DNA of 16,924 nucleotides, from positions 361,184 through 378,107 of the forward strand of contig CP070627.1 of NCBI GenBank assembly GCA_020355945.1, written 5' to 3'. Each line of letters opens with the position of its first letter. Position 1 is the stretch's first letter. A program made the position numbers and the translations under genes. The DNA is from Candidatus Aminicenantota bacterium (GTDB taxonomy: Bacteria; Acidobacteriota; Aminicenantia; UBA2199). The notes under the pieces were generated by a model. That model was given only the letters and a program-made list of their open reading frames with translations. It ran no database searches and was not told the origin of the DNA. This document shows, piece by piece, positions 14,404 through 16,924 of this stretch.

Positions 14404-16924
14404 ATGGTTATCTCCTCTTCTTCTTCATTTGCCTCTATTTCTTTTTGATCTTCTATCCAATCAACTACGGTGGCCAGGGAGGCGATTTCTTTGATGAAGG
14501 GCATTTCAAATACTTCAGCCAGGGATAATCTCAAGTCCAGTTCTTTCTGAACCCTGGCTACCATTATGGCTGCATTTAATGAGTGCCCTCCGATTTCGAA
14601 AAAGTTAGTATGGATGCCGATGGCATCTTTTTCGATTCCCAACACCTCTGCCCATATTTTTGCCAATTTTTCTTCTACTTCATTCCGCGGTGCGATAATC
14701 GCGGCTTCTTCTCCTTGTTCTATTCCAGGCCCGGGAAGTGCCCGCATATCTACTTTTCCATTGGGGGTCAAGGGAATCTTTTCCAATTGGATAAAATAGG
14801 CAGGAACCATATAATCCGGCAATTCTTCCTGTAAATACTCTCTCAACTCTGAGACCAGGGAATTTGACCGGGATTTTCTCTTATTACTTTCAAAAGTGTA
14901 AGGAATGTAAGACGAAGCGTAAGGGCCGTTTCCATATAATAAGGCCGCGTAGAGCTCTGCCAGTCCGGCATTAATGCTGTAAGACGCTGTGGATAATACA
15001 GTCCTGGTTTTTTTACCGGGATTGGCCTGCCAATGATACGCATAAACCCTGGAAAAATCCAGGACATCTTTATGACTCTCTATGACATATTCTTGCGCTT
15101 CAAGGTCTCGAGGTGGCCCTGGAGAATATAACAAGTAGGCGGCTTGATCAGGGGCTATTTCAATGGCGGGATTCTCACCTGCAATACCCGGATCGCTGTC
15201 ATTTAAACCATCCGGACTGCTAATATTAATCACTTTAATATTCTTGTTGACTTTGTCCCTGATTTTTTCTGCTAATGGGTGATATTCATTATCGGTCAAT
15301 ATGATTCGTGATTCCGAATCTTCCAATATATGAGTTAATCTTTCCCGGGGCACAGTGGGGTCAAGGGGGACATATGTTTTCCCCGATTTTAACGCACCCA
15401 TGACCCCGGCGGCCATGGGGATATCATGGTTAAGCAATAAAGCGATGGTTTGCCAATGGTTTTTATTTTTTGATTTTTTTTCCTCTTTAATTTCAATGGC
15501 AGTTGGCACTAGTTTTGTCTTTTTTATCTGCTCTTCCGGTGTTTTTCTTTTCTTTGCCCCGGTTACTCCACAGAGGGGACAATTGGGATCAGGTTCTACT
15601 TTTAATTCTTCCAGGAAGTTTCCACTCCAACCCACATCCCAATCAAATCCTTGTTCTTTGCAGGTTCCCAGGAAATGTTCACTGAAAAGATGTGTCATGG
15701 CTTTATAGCCAGGGGTAAGTACCAGGTCCGGGGTTGCCCCTCTCTGGTTAAAATAAAAGAATTTATTGTAGGCGGGTTTATCAAATCCCAATAAGATCTT
15801 TAAGGCTTCATTAACGATTATTCCTGCACTGATGAAAAGGGAGGTGGATACCACGGGTAATGGGTTTTTACTATAATTTTCAACATAGTTTTGCATGCCT
15901 GTGACAATGGCTTCCAGCTTTTTCTTATCAAATATACAGTGATAGCAAGGAGTATGGGGGGTATGACATACCATGGCATAGGCATTGATGTCGGTCATGG
16001 CTAAGATAAGATGAGGGATACCTTTTGCTACTGCATATTGTGATAAAATGAATTTATCTGCCGGGCCATCAAACATATCGAAGATAATAGCCGCATCTCC
16101 TACCTGTTCGGCTATATTTTCCCGGGTCAATTTTCCTGTATAGGGGATGACGTTTATATTGGGATTGGTTTTACTTATAGTCAGTTTTGCGGATAGAGCT
16201 TTGTTGATGCCCAACCGCTCTTCATCATGTAAGAACTGGCGATTTAAGTTGCTTAATTCTACTTGATCAAAGTCACAAACTTTGATGGTGCCTAAGCCCA
16301 CCAGGGCCAGTTGTGTGATAGTGGGGGAGGCCCCACCTCCGGCACCGGCCACAAAAACCGTGGTGCCTTTTAGTTTTTCCTGGGCTGCCATTCCCCAGCC
16401 ATGAAGCAGCATCTGCCGTTTATACCTGGTCCGTTCACTCTTTGATAATTTGTATTTATCATCATATTCCTTTAATATTTTATGGGCTACCTGGTTGGCA
16501 TATCGGTTCAGGGCCTGGTAAGTCAAGGGTTGACCATCTGATTCCAGGATAATTTTATCGGGGTTCCTGGTAACCATGCTCTCAAAACAGTCAACAATGG
16601 ATGGCGGCGGTTGGTCCTTGTTCAATCCTGGTAAATCCTGCCAGGGACCTGCAAAATTCTCTTTCCCGGCAATTTCCTTTAAATTGATTAATTTTTTATT
16701 CGCTGCGGGTGGTACTGCATCTTTTATTTTCTCTCCTTTTGGTACGATATAAGCGCATAGATATTTATCTTTATTTTCTTCCTCTGCATCTTTTACCACC
16801 ACCAGGGCCTCTTCCACTTGTTTATGTTTCATTAATCGGCTCTCGATCTCTTTCAATTCGATGCGGTATCCCCTGACTTTAACCTGGGTATCGATACGAC
16901 CTAAGAATTCAATGGTTCCGTCAG
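14400..16924 (-). CDS. NRPS protein, 5'-partial: interrupted adenylation domain (nested E1/ThiF-like domain) plus PCP
   Basis: The frame is open from the right edge (first full codon at 16922), giving 840 visible residues. A TTG at 16856 is internal, not the start, because A-domain motif A8 ([16 protein letters not shown]) precedes it. Order from 16922: A8 and the segment ending KYLCAYIV (about residue 60); a 629-residue insert; then VSELREYL, A9 LPDYMVP, A10 PLTPNGKVD, and a PCP with FFEIGGHSL (Ser781 carries the phosphopantetheine arm in this family). The insert has an A1-like motif (LTYQALN), a full ThiF/MoeB/E1-like domain, an A2-like motif ([13 protein letters not shown]) and a ruined A3 ([16 protein letters not shown]). 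It ends before A5. The host A domain may still be active, as its A1-A7 lie outside the window. The inner copy is almost certainly dead as an amino-acid activator. The C-terminus is very acidic (EEEEEITI) and overlaps the next gene by ATGA, suggesting translational coupling and docking to it. Confidence 0.93.
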   Translation of the reverse strand, partial: DGTIEFLGRIDTQVKVRGYRIELKEIESRLMKHKQVEEALVVVKDAEEENKDKYLCAYIVPKGEKIKDAVPPAANKKLINLKEIAGKENFAGPWQDLPGLNKDQPPPSIVDCFESMVTRNPDKIILESDGQPLTYQALNRYANQVAHKILKEYDDKYKLSKSERTRYKRQMLLHGWGMAAQEKLKGTTVFVAGAGGGASPTITQLALVGLGTIKVCDFDQVELSNLNRQFLHDEERLGINKALSAKLTISKTNPNINVIPYTGKLTRENIAEQVGDAAIIFDMFDGPADKFILSQYAVAKGIPHLILAMTDINAYAMVCHTPHTPCYHCIFDKKKLEAIVTGMQNYVENYSKNPLPVVSTSLFISAGIIVNEALKILLGFDKPAYNKFFYFNQRGATPDLVLTPGYKAMTHLFSEHFLGTCKEQGFDWDVGWSGNFLEELKVEPDPNCPLCGVTGAKKRKTPEEQIKKTKLVPTAIEIKEEKKSKNKNHWQTIALLLNHDIPMAAGVMGALKSGKTYVPLDPTVPRERLTHILEDSESRIILTDNEYHPLAEKIRDKVNKNIKVINISSPDGLNDSDPGIAGENPAIEIAPDQAAYLLYSPGPPRDLEAQEYVIESHKDVLDFSRVYAYHWQANPGKKTRTVLSTASYSINAGLAELYAALLYGNGPYASSYIPYTFESNKRKSRSNSLVSELREYLQEELPDYMVPAYFIQLEKIPLTPNGKVDMRALPGPGIEQGEEAAIIAPRNEVEEKLAKIWAEVLGIEKDAIGIHTNFFEIGGHSLNAAIMVARVQKELDLRLSLAEVFEMPFIKEIASLATVVDWIEDQKEIEANEEEEEITI
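14412..14417 (-). promoter_or_regulatory. ribosome binding site for the 1628-residue NRPS gene, inside the upstream gene
   Basis: On the minus strand GAGGAG lies 8 bases before the ATG at 14403. It is encoded by the Glu-rich tail of the upstream gene. The upstream TGA (14402-14400) overlaps the ATG as ATGA, a typical translational-coupling arrangement. Confidence 0.7.
14856..16742 (-). other. 629-residue insert between A8 and A9 of an adenylation domain
   Basis: The next gene's uninterrupted A domain serves as an internal reference: there KYLCAYIV and VSELREYL are separated by 6 residues. Here the same two motifs are separated by 629 residues. The A8-A9 junction is a known site for auxiliary-domain insertion in interrupted A domains, where methyltransferases are the usual cargo. 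The cargo here is different: the start of another A domain (A1), an E1/ThiF-like domain, and then A2 to roughly A4 of that second A domain. A3 is decayed and A5-A8 are missing. Boundaries are set by the flanking motifs and are good to a few residues. A less simple alternative is two adjacent A domains merged by two separate deletions. Confidence 0.85.
15558..16442 (-). other. E1/ThiF/MoeB-like adenylating domain embedded in the NRPS
   Basis: E1-like enzymes activate a carboxylate as an acyl-adenylate, often on a small carrier protein, and commonly pass it on to sulfur or another nucleophile. Visible family features: an N-terminal YKRQ-type stretch; a Rossmann nucleotide loop reading GAGGGAS (the family consensus is GxGGxG, so the last Gly is Ala); [14 protein letters not shown]; a Lys-containing helix after LGINK; and DGPADK where MoeB/ThiF proteins have an Asp-containing DNxxTR-like motif. 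Both zinc CxxC pairs are present (CYHC and CPLC), spaced as in ThiF/MoeB. The domain is full length (about 295 residues) with an extra segment before the second CxxC. Nothing looks truncated, so it is probably folded and zinc-bound. Its substrate is unknown. Confidence 0.85.

Noticed and set aside
14897..14923. GTAAGG-like units (GTAAGGAATGTAAGACG and onward) near the end of the A8-A9 insert
   Set aside because: Spacing of the units is irregular and only about three copies are visible. It might be a decayed short repeat at the insert junction, but I cannot support it.
14843..15067. Small minus-strand open frame over the end of the A/E1 insert
   Set aside because: It lies out of frame inside the real gene and shows no family features.
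858..15708. Many plus-strand open frames of 60 to 180 codons, for example 2573-3118 and 9823-10251
   Set aside because: All lie opposite continuous minus-strand NRPS or radical SAM coding sequence with clear motifs. None shows a recognisable domain, and they are shadow frames.
16854..16856. TTG at 16856 as the true start of the first gene
   Set aside because: The frame continues upstream with the A8 motif of an A domain, so the gene starts outside the window.

Overview
The window is a stretch of one nonribosomal peptide synthetase (NRPS) operon, read entirely on the minus strand (right to left). It contains four genes, packed with a 4-base ATGA overlap and gaps of 13 to 22 bases. The window cuts the first gene at its 5' end (right edge), and the last gene runs off the left edge. 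I see no plus-strand gene, RNA gene, CRISPR array or transposase gene. The base composition is moderate to AT-leaning. Multi-domain NRPS proteins, B12/radical SAM enzymes and scattered short repeats together suggest an uncultured anaerobe-type bacterium. The protein style reminds me of Candidatus Aminicenantes or Desulfobacterota, but that is only an impression.

Layout in transcription order. (1) 16924-14400, partial: an adenylation (A) domain broken between core motifs A8 and A9 by a 629-residue insert, then a carrier protein (PCP). The insert is a decayed second A-domain fragment that is itself interrupted by a ThiF/MoeB/E1-like adenylating domain. (2) 14403-9517: TubC-type docking domain, C-A-PCP-C, with a valine-like specificity pocket. 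(3) 9494-7812: a free-standing B12-binding/radical SAM protein resembling the PhpK methyltransferase family. (4) 7798-1, partial: half condensation domain, then an A domain interrupted between A2 and A3 by about 575 residues holding a radical SAM domain followed by a B12-binding-like domain. That order is the reverse of the usual one. PCP, sulfotransferase, C and a final A domain follow. The final A domain loses NRPS similarity after motif A6, where a GC-rich inverted repeat begins at the window edge.

How they may work together: the proteins look like successive stations of one assembly line. Chemistry that is normally supplied by separate tailoring enzymes (E1-type adenylation, radical SAM/B12 chemistry, sulfation) is built into the line, mostly inside loops of A domains. 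The same loops also carry in-frame short tandem or inverted DNA repeats (9-bp, 7-bp and 6-bp units). The strongest candidates for something undescribed are the two interrupted A domains: the nested A/E1/A insert, and the permuted radical SAM-B12 insert. No thioesterase, epimerase domain, transporter or regulator lies in the window, so the product cannot be predicted.
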